From Falciphora oryzae (taxonomy: Eukaryota; Ascomycota; Sordariomycetes; Magnaporthales; Magnaporthaceae), in contig JNVV01000004.1 of assembly GCA_000733355.1 (NCBI GenBank), positions 1,043,046 to 1,107,045 on the forward strand: DNA of 64,000 nucleotides, written 5' to 3'. The translations under genes were made by a program, and so were the position numbers. This document shows, one piece after another, positions 36,386 to 46,683 of the stretch; positions within the stretch are counted from its first letter, which is position 1; each line of letters begins with the position of its first letter. The notes beneath the pieces were generated by a model. The model saw only the letters and a list, made by a program, of their open reading frames with translations, searched no databases and was not told the DNA's origin.

Positions 36386-39303
36386 ATGGCGCCGCCAACA
36401 CTTTACGGCATCTCGGCCAACACGTATCACAGCATCTCGCATCTTCTCAGCCCAAATCGTGAACTCGACTCGAAGATGGTGGTGGAACACCTCCAGAAGG
36501 AGTACAGCCAGCTCCAGCGCGTGCTCGTGCGCAAGCCCCACGACGATGATATCGCCAAATACAAGATACGGGAGCAGAGGTTCGCCCACTTCTTCAACTT
36601 TCCCGGGACCGTCGGCTGGGACTTCGAACTGGATAGCTACCGTATCCGAAGAATGGATCCCAGCCCCGATGATAACGGCGGCCGAATCAAGGAGTGGCGG
36701 GACTTCATGCAAGTCTGGCTGTTCTACGGCCTCGCGTTCGCCATCGTGCGCCACGGGGACACTCCCTCCTAAAACCAGAAGACTTCCTCGATAAGCGCAA
36801 TGACACCAGGATCACCACGGCCACGCTGAATGAGAAGCTCGCCGACTGGGCCAGCTGGGAGCGGGAGCAGGCCCGGAGCAACCCGGCTGCTACCCACCTC
36901 CGCATGATCCGCATCGCCCTTGTGCTCAAAGTCGCCCGCGGAGTGGTGAGAAAGAACTGCTCATACAGCAACGACGACGACAATCTCAATTCCAGCATTT
37001 ACTCGGTACAGTCGGGGACGGAGTACTACATGAATGATGCGATCGCGCTCTCGCTCATGGTGCTCGGCGAGACACTTGCCGCGGTCATGGGCAACATCAT
37101 GCGGCATCTCCAGATCAATACCCCCGGGTGGAACTTCGACGACCACGAGGGCTGGGGCCAGCCGCGCTACATCATCCATAATATGCATACCAACGGCTGG
37201 TGCGCGAAAAGTATCAGGCTTCTGCAGCGGCAGCTTGGGCCCCATGCGATCCTGCTCATGTCGGCATACAGCGCTCACGCAGACTCGGTGCACTGGAAGA
37301 TGGCGCGGCACCAGGCCTGCACCAAGGAATGGTGTGTCCATGTGCCTTGCGGGGACGAGACACCGAACGGCCAAGCTTTCAATAGCAACCCGGGCCATTA
37401 TCGCACGGCTCATCACCGTACCTGTGGTGAAGCTGGAGGCGAAGGCGTCAAAGAGTGCATCAAGAAGGGGTTTATAGGACCTCCGATGGCGGAAGTCAGA
37501 GCAATACTGTCGGAGCACGGAGAAGACACCTTCCCTCTGGTTAGACTGCTTAAAAGCAGCAGCGGCGGTCCATTAAGAGTAGAGGTCCTACCAAGCAACG
37601 CCGTTCAGGAGAACGGGTACGTGGCAATATCCCACGTCTGGTCGGACGGGTATGGGAACCAGCACGAAAACGCCATCTAGCACTGCCAACTCGAGTTCAT
37701 CCGGCGGCTGCTCATAATAGAGACGGGCCAAGCCGACTACCCTTTCTGGATGGACACGCTTGCCATCCCCGTAAGCGAAAATGCAAACGAAGCTCGAAAA
37801 TTGAGGAAGAAGGCCATCCGGCAAATCGACCGCATCTTCGAGCTATCCCGCTCAACCATCGTGCTGGACCGAGGGCTCATCAACATGCCGCGCCACTCGA
37901 CCGACTCGGCCGCGTACCAGCCCTGTCAAGTGGCCATGGTGGTCATTGCGAGCGACTGGACACGGCGTTTATGGACGCTTTCGGAAGCCTTCCGTAGCAG
38001 AGAGATCAAGGTGGCAGCCTACAAGAACGCGGAAATACTATACGACCTCCAGGAGCTGTTGGAGCAGCTCAAAGAAATGGCAGACAATGAGGACGTTGTG
38101 ATCTTACCCGCGCTGCTGGCACTGGAGCTATCGAACGTCATTATGTATGACGCGCAGAAGGCCGCCCGGGACGGTAAATATGCGCCCGTTGCCCAGTCAT
38201 GGCGCGCCGCGCGGTTACGAACGATGATGAAGCCAGAGCACGAGGCACAAGCACTCGCGACGCTACTGGGAGTGACTCTTGAGGCCTTGGAATCGAGCAC
38301 GGGAGAAGCACAAGAACCAGGAGGGAAGGTCGGCCCTCTTACCGCAAGACCATCGCTCGAGGATCGCATGAAGGACTTGTGGATCGCGGTCGACAGAAAC
38401 TACCCCGGCTCCATACCTACAGGCATTATCTTCCTCCCGGGACAGAAGCTGGGCCTCCAAGGATTTGGTTGGGCTCCGGATACATTTATGTCGCCCGAGG
38501 CGATAGAGTATTCTGACCCGATGCAGCGGCTTCCGCGAGGCGCGGCCCTCGACAAGGATGGCCGCGGCCTCCACGTCCAATGCCCTGGGTACATCCTGTA
38601 CACCGGCAAGGAAGGCAGAATGCGTATACTCGGCACGGTCAGTCCGTTCCAGTTCCCGGTCGGCAGTGACTTTCTCGAGTGGTACAGCGTCGAGAAGGCC
38701 GACAACTTAGTGTGGAACCCGTATGTCGCATCAATACTGGAAAATAACAACACCCTCACCATCATCGTCTCGCGGCCCTCGCCCAAAGAGAACCCTTCGG
38801 AAATCGGGCTCCTGGTCGAGCTCCAGAAGGATAACGCCGAGGACTCGACTACACTGATATCGCACATCCTCTTCCGGGTTCATGTGAGCAAGACAAAGAG
38901 GCCGTCCAAAAACAGCCCAAACTCGCATGACGACGTTTTCCGTGAGCATCTCGAGGGTTCAGAGCGGTGCATCTTCGGCCACGTACTAGACCCATATCAG
39001 AGATGGTGCGTCGACAGCTTGAGGGCTGCGAAGGAGACTCCGTCCGAAGATCCCCCGCAGGCGCCGGAAGCACCGCAGGCCTTATTACCTGCCGTCTTGG
39101 GCCTCTCCGGGCGATTGGCGAAGGCTGGCACCATGTTTTTGGGCGCGGCCGCTAGACCACTTCGTGCAGCGGTGGAAGACAGCACAACGGCGCCTAGCAC
39201 AACAGGCGCCCAAAAGAATGTGCCTGGGGCCGCAAGCCGTCGCGATCCTACTATAGTGAGCAATTCTCACGGCTCTGCTGGGCCGCCGGAAGTATGCAGA
39301 TAA
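36386..39303 (+). pseudogene. HET-domain (heterokaryon incompatibility type) gene, disrupted
   Basis: HET proteins trigger programmed cell death on non-self recognition in filamentous fungi. Here an N-terminal region of about 400 residues includes a Cys/His-rich patch (ACTKEWCVHVPC then H, HH, C). It precedes the HET box YVAISHVWSDGYGN (from 37615) and FWMDTLAIP (37744-37770), the expected spacing. A long C-terminal half follows. Two lesions are visible. The first frame ends at TAA 36770-36772, while coherent coding (KPEDFLDKRND) continues in another frame, implying one missing base. An in-frame TAG at 37678-37680 then sits between ENAI and HCQLEF, within the HET domain. The open part after it runs 541 codons to TAA 39301-39303. 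As written, no full HET protein is made. An unseen intron at the first site is possible; the TAG is harder to explain away. I chose the ATG at 36386 because it opens the coherent frame. Confidence 0.78.
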
Positions 39304-39421
39304 TTTTTGTCTTTGTTCAGCAAGGGCTGGAGAATAGGAAAGACGAATGGGAAAATCCCAAAGCGACTTGTTTGGTTATATACTATTATCTAAATTTCAA
39401 TTCGTCACATTGGCAAATGTT

Positions 39422-40930
39422 TTACATCTCGCCAGTGTCTGCTGCTTTGATATTACCAATTTCTTCCGCATTGTGACCTCCCGATTCTCGGTACCCAAGC
39501 TCAACGTCGTCAACTATGTTGGACAAACCTGGAGTGTTCGTCGGTTGAGACAGAACTCGACTCCTTGGCGAACCCTTGGACGATGACGCCCGAGAGCTCA
39601 CAGCCAACAAGCCCCCGGGCGACTCCGGTGGTGTCTGCTCCTCCGATGATGGCTGTTCCTTGAGCCGATCGATGTAGGGGAGCCCCCTCGTCGAGGCCTC
39701 CTTCCTGCGTTTGTTATCATAGGCGTCTCGCTTGCCCTCCCACCAATCATTTTCCTCTTTTCTCAGTTTCCCCGGGAAAAACTCCTTGACAAGATGCTGA
39801 CCGCATTTGTACGCGTCCTCGAGGTCCATAAGGCCGTCCATCACCTTTCTAGTCGTTATCGTGTCAATGAGCTTCAGCGGCAAGTTTCGAGACTCCGGAG
39901 GGCGTGAAATGGCGGCGGTTATGCCGTTCTGGAACATGCCGATGCCGCCGACGAGGAGGAGGTACCATCGATTCTCGTTGACTGCCGCCACGGTCACCAG
40001 CAGGGCTAGCCAGGCTATGGACCCAAAAACCGTCACGGCACGAGTATACCAGAAGCCGAGGGGGACTCCTAGCACAGTTCTCGTCGCGCGGGCATAAGAG
40101 TTAACTCTGCGGAAAGGGTGCGCTGTGCTGCCGGCAAAGCTCGTTTGTGTTCCGGCTCTGCGAAGTGAGGCGTCGGTTCCTGGGACCTTGAGAAACTTTT
40201 GCCAGGGCAGGCTGTTTCTGGGCGTGTCGACTGCGGCAAGCTCCTCGAGGTTGAGACACATGCCAAGACCCCTGACCACCATGATGTCCCGAGATCCATT
40301 CCCAGTCGTGAGGCCAAAGGTTCCCCGCGAGTGCTGGCGGTTAGGCAGTTTCTCGGCCCTCCACTGAGGCAGAGCTCCATACAGGAGCGCCAGGAGTGTT
40401 CCCATGGCGAGTACAAGGAGGATGATCCAGTCGTGGTAGAGAGCGGCAGGTATGGATGCCACACCGAACTGCAGCACCATGGCTGCCAGGCCGAAGATGT
40501 GCAGCCTATCGTAGGGGAGTGAGGTCCAGAAACCCTTGCGGGGCTGGCCACGGCTTAAGGCTTCAAAGACGGCGATGCGCACCCCGGCCTCGCAGCTGAC
40601 AATCTGGGCGATGGAGGTCTCATGGTCGCGAAGGATGCGCCCGACGACCCAGTTCTTGTTTTCGCGCGCGTAGCCCGAGTCCAGATTGAAGACCTTGACG
40701 GGGAAATCGGGCGGCGGCAGCAGACGCCCGTCGCCAACGATACCGATCAGGGCGATGAAGGCGTAGGCGACCCAGCCGAAAGAAAAACAGACGGGCGTGA
40801 AGAGCGTGCCGGTGGATTGTGCAAGCGCGGTGCGTATAACGTCGCCGCCAATAATCATCAGCACGGCCGATACGTCGCTTGGGTTCAGCCACTGCTCGCG
40901 CAGCTGGGCCGCAGCCCCTACTGCCTCCAT
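39422..40930 (-). CDS. Multi-pass membrane protein of unknown function
   Basis: A single exon of 502 aa. About six hydrophobic segments are visible: around residues 20-40, 45-67 (CFSFGWVAYAFIALIGIVG), 145-165, 168-190, 305-325 and 329-348. Between the second and third lies a conserved-looking cytosolic stretch (LPPPDFPVKVFNLDSGYARE). The C-terminal 150 residues are hydrophilic, Ser/Pro/Glu-rich and probably disordered. I believe similar proteins are common in Pezizomycotina, but I know no function or domain name. It is convergent with the HET gene, with only 118 bp between the stops. The start (ATG 40930) opens the frame and is followed by AQLREQWLNPSDV. No lesions are seen. Confidence 0.8.
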   Translation of the reverse strand: MEAVGAAAQLREQWLNPSDVSAVLMIIGGDVIRTALAQSTGTLFTPVCFSFGWVAYAFIALIGIVGDGRLLPPPDFPVKVFNLDSGYARENKNWVVGRILRDHETSIAQIVSCEAGVRIAVFEALSRGQPRKGFWTSLPYDRLHIFGLAAMVLQFGVASIPAALYHDWIILLVLAMGTLLALLYGALPQWRAEKLPNRQHSRGTFGLTTGNGSRDIMVVRGLGMCLNLEELAAVDTPRNSLPWQKFLKVPGTDASLRRAGTQTSFAGSTAHPFRRVNSYARATRTVLGVPLGFWYTRAVTVFGSIAWLALLVTVAAVNENRWYLLLVGGIGMFQNGITAAISRPPESRNLPLKLIDTITTRKVMDGLMDLEDAYKCGQHLVKEFFPGKLRKEENDWWEGKRDAYDNKRRKEASTRGLPYIDRLKEQPSSEEQTPPESPGGLLAVSSRASSSKGSPRSRVLSQPTNTPGLSNIVDDVELGYRESGGHNAEEIGNIKAADTGEM

Positions 40931-41643
40931 CGTGCAGAGGCTTTTTGTCGGGCTATGCGGTGGCTGTTTGGTCTCGTATGTAGATAATTAGGAAGGGAGG
41001 GAGACAAAGGAGTTTCAGTCAAGTCGGAAGTCGAGAGGAAAGGGGTCGCGGTCGCGTAATAATCCCTTCTACTTTTTCGTCTGATCGAGAGGAGACATCT
41101 GATATATCAAGAAGGAGCGCAGCGGCTTTTCCGGGGCGCAGGTTTCGCCTGTAATTATTACATTTGGTCAGGCTTGAGCGCATGTACGTGGCGCCCATGG
41201 CACCTGAGATTGGGCATGCAAAAATCGCCCGAGGGGGGCTTGCGCCCGCTAGTTGGGTCCGCATGACTGCGCTCTGCGCATTTAACCAATGAATTCTGGG
41301 TCTTGGGATGTCTGCTGCAGGTCAGGCAGACAGCAAGGGGGTTTTCCACGTTTCGTAGAGGCTGCCTTCCTCTACGCCACTGTCGGGTGCTGATCCTCAG
41401 ACCTGCCATGTTACCCCTAACCCTCGTACCCCTCATACCCCTTGAGTTATCAATATGATTGGCTCTGCATCCCAACCACCCTCGGCAACACAAATGTCAG
41501 GTAATGCCCAGTGTGGCGATGCCGAGCAGAAGGCAGAATGTGATAGATTGAGCCTTGAGACAGCGCCTCCTCCTCCTCCTCCTCCTCTTTCGCAGTTCCC
41601 GAACCAACAGCACCCGAGTCATTTTCTACACCCGACCAGTCTG
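40931..41643. other. Intergenic upstream of the membrane-protein gene
   Basis: About 700 bp. It contains a CTC trinucleotide run (41567-41587) and degenerate CCCTAA/CCCT units around 41415-41440. No gene is supported. Confidence 0.45.
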
Positions 41644-42220
41644 TCAGATCTGGAGGGCCTGCAGCTCTGACGGGACATCTGCAGGGCTGGTCGCGTCAAG
41701 AGCGGCCGCAGTCCTGGACGAGGAGAGCTACTGTTAGTAATTACACGAGCAGCAAGCAAAGCCGTGCTCATAAACAGCGCCGCACTTACAAACGCTCAAA
41801 GTCACCATCGCTCAAGCCCGTCAGGTCGTACGCGGTGCCGTCGGCCAGGACCAGCGAGCCCGGCCGCTCGCACCCGACGGACCTGACAGCAGGGCCAGCG
41901 GCGCGCTTGCTGGCGGTGGCAGCGGTGACCCTGACGCTGGTGAAGCCGAGCCCGCTGACGCTGTCGCAGCTAAGGGTTCGCAAGACGGTCCCGCTCCCGA
42001 TGCAGCGGTCTTGGTAAGCCCTCACCTGGGATGTCCAGCCTCCAGGAGCGTTGCGGACGGCGACGGACTCGAAGGGGGGGTTGGTGGTGCAGCACACGTT
42101 CGGGCTGATGTTGGCGCAGACCAGGACGGACCCGTTGCAGGTGTTGCTGCGGGGGTACAAGAGCACGTCAACGGCCGAGGCCACGCCCATGAGGCTGATG
42201 AGAGCGATGAACACACTCAT
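41644..42220 (-). CDS. Small secreted cysteine-containing protein
   Basis: Two exons, 42220-41790 and 41713-41644, give 166 aa. The 76-bp intron (41789-41714) has GTAAGT, a TACTAAC branch box and CAG, and the phases close. Without splicing the frame would stop at a TAA that overlaps the donor, so the spliced model is preferred. The N-terminus is a signal peptide (MSVFIALISLMGVASA). The mature part has seven cysteines, including the ISPNVCC pair, and the pattern SVAVRNAPGGWTSQVRAYQDRC that recurs in fungal small secreted proteins. Extracellular or cell-wall location is inferred; effector-like or structural roles are possible. No catalytic motif is seen. Confidence 0.75.
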
Positions 42221-42842
42221 GTTTGGCGGACTAGGACCTAATCGCAGCAATGATCTTTGGGGCTGGGGGAATAGTGGATGGCGATATGGAGGGGCTTTTT
42301 TTCGTCCGGGATTCAGGGGCGACGAGTGTTCCTGCTTTATACGCAGACTTCGCAGCATAACGACTTGTATAAGCAGCGCGCTCGCAAGAGTCTTTGGAAC
42401 CGACCTGGCTGACAGTCATCTGCCAAGAACCTCCTCCTCAACTCAGCTTTAAAGCGAGATGCAGAACATCGTCTCCCTATTGGCTCTTGGTCCCACTCAC
42501 GCAAGCACATAAGCGTTGGGCTGCTTTCAATAAAGGCTTGGCCGGTCGCCAACCACTCACTACCCCTGCATCGCAAGAACAGCTGTTAGGTCCGCGTATG
42601 ATCGGACCGTATTATATGCAGGAGATCGGAGCTGTGAGACGACGCATCATATTTCCCAACTGGGCACAAGCGGTTTGAAAGTACGATATGGTGTGGTTAA
42701 CAGCACAAACGGCAGGTTTAATCAATATTTGCCCCGGAAGATCGTGAGTGGAGCGTTCGGACTCAACGCTCGGATCCTTTTCGCGGGACTTTTTGGTTGA
42801 TGTTCTCGGTTGGTCTTTGTGCCATATGACTACATCTCGGCA
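42221..42842. other. Intergenic between secreted-protein gene and TIR element
   Basis: This is the upstream region of the secreted-protein gene. No gene or repeat is recognised in about 620 bp. Confidence 0.45.
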
Positions 42843-42850
42843 TTAATTAG

Positions 42851-42940
42851 GGGGACTTTTCCGTTCACACCCTATTCCTACGCACCCCCCCCCCACAACG
42901 CCGACATCGCTGATTATGTAAATTTGTGTGCGCCACACGG
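42851..42940 (+). repeat. Left terminal inverted repeat of the 737-bp element
   Basis: 37 bases are identical to the right end in inverted orientation, then a C tract, then partial similarity. Confidence 0.85.
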
Positions 42941-43037
42941 CCAACCCCACATAGGCGTCAATTTCAACTACCAGTCAATTTGCGCAACGATTAACAAATA
43001 ACGCCCCCGACAAGTTGAAGCTATTCACAAGCCCGCC

Positions 43038-43358
43038 ATGGCGTCGCCAACGCCCTCCTGGTTTTCCGAACACGACGAGGACGCTCGCAGTACCTCGGAG
43101 AACTCCGAATCACGCGTCTGGCACCCAGATTGGGACGGAAAGCCATGGCACGCAGCTCCGCCGGACAATCTTTTGTCGACCCTTTGGTCTACCCATGACG
43201 AGGCCCTCGAGGCCGTTGAAAAGACGATTGCACAACGGGTGGCCGCAAGGAGGGCACGGGAGTTAAGAGAGGCGTCACAGGACCGTTTTGATCGGGACTT
43301 GCAAAGAGATTTGCAATGCGGGCATTGGGACGAAGAATGCCGCTGTGTTGTAAAGTAA
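43038..43358 (+). CDS. Hypothetical 106-aa protein inside the TIR element
   Basis: A single uninterrupted frame with an excellent start context (CCCGCCATGG). The protein is hydrophilic and has several Trp. It shows an N-terminal acidic/Ser stretch, a middle with HPDWDGKPWHA, and a strongly helical Arg/Glu/Asp-rich region (ALEAVEKTIAQRVAARRARE), ending in a Cys/His cluster (CGHWDEECRC). I recognise no family. It has no signal peptide or membrane segment. It could be a host gene fragment carried by the element, a protein encoded by the element, or a chance frame. The start context, acidic/basic patterning and helix argue for a real gene. Confidence 0.55.
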   Translation: MASPTPSWFSEHDEDARSTSENSESRVWHPDWDGKPWHAAPPDNLLSTLWSTHDEALEAVEKTIAQRVAARRARELREASQDRFDRDLQRDLQCGHWDEECRCVVK

Positions 43359-43497
43359 ATCTCTAGCTATCGATTCATCTATTTTTTACTTCTGAATAGC
43401 TTCATTCCGTTGTTGTGCGCCGCTTTTTATTTTGTTGTTGTGCGACGCCCTTTATTTTGGGTGTCCATGGCCTGTGTTATTTTATATGAGCGCGCCA

Positions 43498-43587
43498 CAG
43501 AAATTACATAAGCCCGAGACCGGTGGTGGCGGAGGTGTCCACTGTGGGGAGGGTGCGTAGGAATAGGGTGTGAACGGAAAAGTCCCC
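43498..43587 (-). repeat. Right terminal inverted repeat of the 737-bp element
   Basis: Complement of the left end; the terminal 37 bases match perfectly. Confidence 0.85.
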
Positions 43588-43595
43588 TTAATTAG

Positions 43596-44138
43596 GTCGG
43601 CTTTTATCGAATTGTCTGTGCAGCAAATGCCTCGTTAGAGCTCTCTCTGGTCCTATACAACATCCGCGCGTCGCGGGTAGTACAGATTCCTGTCGGTTCT
43701 TCTCATGTTATGAGTGGTCGCTGCCGAGGGGTAGAGTGCTCTCATGAACGCTTGAACATTTTGACGACAATTTCCTAAAATAGAGGAAGGCTGGGCGAGG
43801 ACTAACAAACAAGTATGATGATAGAACGTCAACTCGACGCTACCAGATTTTTTTCGCAACTCGAAAACCGTTTCCGCCACCAAGGGTTAGAAGTTTAAAA
43901 CCCCAACCTTTGAATAGGTAATTACCAAGATAAGAAACCATCATTCCAACCGAACGAGGATAAAGCAAATAGAATTAAAACCATTTTCCCGGTTGCACCT
44001 TTCTAATCCAAACACGTGATAGCCGATAGGTTACATTCTGCTGCTTGCTGGCTCCGCCCAGCCCCGGAGCAGTAACTGTATAAACCATCCTCCGCCCTGC
44101 CACACATTCAATCCCAAACTCGAGCAATGCAGCACCCC
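43596..44138. other. Intergenic, no feature seen
   Basis: About 540 bp between the TIR element and the 3' end of the next gene. It is moderately AT-rich, with no supported ORF. Confidence 0.45.
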
Positions 44139-46683
44139 CTACATGTGGTATGGGTGCGGTGATACAAACCTCTCTGTGAACTGCTCGCCCCGTGAGCTCG
44201 CCAGCATCCGCGTCCAGGCCAGAGAGGCCTCGATGGCGTCCCGATCGGTCCTCTCCTGCATATCGAATGGCGGAGACTGCATCTTCTCCGGATCCTCGGC
44301 AACGGTGCGTTTCCGGCCCCTGCGAGTCATTGCGTCGATCGGGCCAAACTTTAGCTGGGCTCGCATGTCCTTCACCGAGATGCTCGTGCCTTTCCATGGC
44401 TGGCAGAATAGATCTGGGTCGCTGAAGCTTTTGTTGTCCAGGCACAGCTCAGGGTCCGGCGGTGCCTCATCCCTCGTCGGGATTTGTGGATGATTCGTCA
44501 CATGGAGCACCTTGAATTTGGTGCCGACAATGATGAAGACCGCGAGGTCGTGCATGGCACTGGAAGAACATGTCAGTCAAGCAATTCCAATACCAATCTG
44601 GGGTCCTGCAGGGGCAACACGTACGTGTCCTTCTTCTCGATCCACAGGCAAAAGGCCTCGCGAATGTACTCGAGCTCTGCCTGCTTCTGCGCCTCTTTCT
44701 CGGCTCGAGCCCATCCTTCGGCTGAGTCGTCGGACGCCGGCCTGTACAGCGCCACGAAGTAGATCGAGGTGCGCCATTCCCCCAGGTCTGGGCTGGCACG
44801 CCCTGCCATTTGCACGTGCGAGTTGAGCGACTGCCGCGCAAGCTGTCCGCGGTTCACCTCGCCCAGGTCACTTGAGTAGTTGCTCAGGTTGTCTCCGCAG
44901 CCCGCGATGCCTGACGGGACAAAAAAGACGAGCCCGTAGAGCACGGCCAAGCTGATCACGTAGCTAGGAATCAGGGGGCCGTCGGGGGATGCAAGCAAGG
45001 TCTCAAGAAGAGCCCAGTTGGCGCCCGCACTCTCGAACGACTGTCGCCAGTTTGTATCCCACAACTCGTGCGTGCGAAGGTGGCCCCGTTTCAGGCGACC
45101 GGGGATGGTGCTAACTGGGGGCACAGACTCGAGCTCGGGAGCTACGGTCAGCTTCTGGCGTGGGAGCACGCGCTTCCACGGCACCGGCACGGCGATGAAG
45201 CTCGACGTCGAGGTCCCGCCGCCGGCCCGGACCACCAGAACGCAGCGGAAGTGGCTGTTGTTGGGCTTCTTCCAGTCTCCGCTCAATAAGCGGGTGAATA
45301 GTTTGTCACTCTCAATTCCTCCCTCTCCGAGGTCCTGGAGTAACTCGGGGTCCTCGCTGGTTGTTCCCACGAGCTCAAAAGCCTCGCCCATGGCGAACTC
45401 CTCGAGCGCTCTGCGAAGCAAATATCGGTCAGTCACGAGCATAGGCCCAGTTTAAGAAAGCAACGGAGTCGGATGGATTGATGTAATGGCAATGCTTACC
45501 GGTTAGTGTCGCTGTTTGACTGAATGAGGAAACGCGTAAGAGCTCGGAAGCCATCACACGTCTTGTGCACAACCCAGTCTTCGTCTCCGGGGCCACCGTG
45601 GTTAAGCAAATCCATGACTGCCGTTGGACGAGTGAACGTTTTGACATAAGAAAGCCGGATACGAGGACGCTCGGTCAACAGATGATAGCGCTTTGAATGG
45701 CGAACGTCCTGGGGGCCAACGTGAATGAGCACGAAGTGTCGGAGGGAGAACACCACCGCTCGAAACTCCTGCTTCTCTGCCCTGCCACGGTTTACAGCGG
45801 CGCTGATTGCAGCTTGGAATCTGATTCTGCACGACAAATCGCGTTCTAGCCTCACAAGGACCGGTCCAATCCAGTACGAGGTGTCCGGTGGCGCGCTTCC
45901 GGGGGCTTTGCCGGCCTCGTGGAAGTCGCTCAGGAAGCTCGATACGAGGTCCCTGGAATGTCCTGACAGGATCCCGTACTTGAAGGAAGACAGCCATTCT
46001 ATGGCTCTATGCGGCTCGTTCGGCAGGTTCAATGCGTCGTTGCTGGCGTCGGAGTCGGCATCGGCTAGCCTCAGCTGGTCCGGAGAGCAGGAAGCCACGC
46101 TGAGGAGAAGATAGCACAGCTCACGAAATATGTGGCTCTCCGCAGAGCAGGCGTCCAGAGCCTGCGTGATGGCCATCTCGTACGTGTGGCAGACGAGCTG
46201 GTAGACGTCGTTCATCGCAGACACCAAAGCTTCCGTGTTGTCGTCAAGCCTGGTGATTTCCGCCATGGGCTGTGGCTCCAGCGCCATATACCTGAGCTCG
46301 ACCGACAGCTCGTTGACAGTGGGCGGAAGCGGCGCCGCGTCGGTGGTAATACAAGGGTCTGCTGGCTCTAGGTCCAGCCCCAGCCAGTACCTGTTGGCCG
46401 GCTCCTTCAACGACTCCAAAGTCCCCACGTCGGGCAGCTTCTCCAGGCGGAAGTGGCAGACGTTGTTGTAGACTAGGGTTTGGCGGTCGAGGTCGACCAC
46501 GTAGACGTGCTCCAAAAACAGATTTCCTTCGGGCCTGACGTGTCCGGGCGCGAGAAACAGATCCTCAGCCCCGGGGATGGAACAAATGGCCTTGCTTCCC
46601 GTTGGGTTGTCGACCGACACAGTCCATGCCTGTTCAAAGCGTTGCGCTAACCCGCAAGGTCCCGGCGTGTCGTGGCCAGCCAT
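44139..46683 (-). CDS. Hypothetical 796-aa protein
   Basis: Three exons: 46683-45500, 45410-44625 and 44559-44139. Introns are 89 bp (GTAAGC...GCAG) and 65 bp (GTACGT, branch CTGAC, CCAG). Phases close exactly at 796 aa. The alternative donor GTATTG near 44595 would put the last exon out of frame and is rejected. I recognise no domain. The protein has beta-rich blocks around MAEITRLDDN, a helical middle (VYQLVCHTYEMAITQALDA), a conserved-looking IRFQAAISAAVNRGRAEKQEF, and another helical part (RAEKEAQKQAELEYIREAF). The final 140 residues are basic in part (RRGRKRTVAEDPEK). No signal peptide is seen; one hydrophobic stretch (VISLAVLYGLVFFVPSGIAG) could be a buried helix or a membrane segment. 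Expression and role are unknown. Confidence 0.75.

Larger units (their letters stand above)
42851..43587. mobile_element. 737-bp DNA element with long terminal inverted repeats carrying one ORF
   Basis: The outer 37 bases at each end (42851-42887 and 43551-43587) are perfect inverted repeats beginning GGGGACTTTTCCGTTCACAC. Imperfect complementarity continues inward, with TTATGTAAATTT at 42914 matching 43492-43511 in reverse complement, for about 90 bp. An 8-bp direct duplication TTAATTAG flanks the element (42843-42850, 43588-43595). Long TIRs plus an 8-bp duplication fit a nonautonomous Mutator-like or hAT-like element. No transposase is present. The interior holds a 106-codon ORF. The sequence is not RIP-mutated. 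Confidence 0.85.

Noticed and set aside
44590..44600. GTATTG as donor of the second intron in the orphan gene
   Set aside because: It leaves the last exon out of frame; GTACGT at 44624 gives exact phase.
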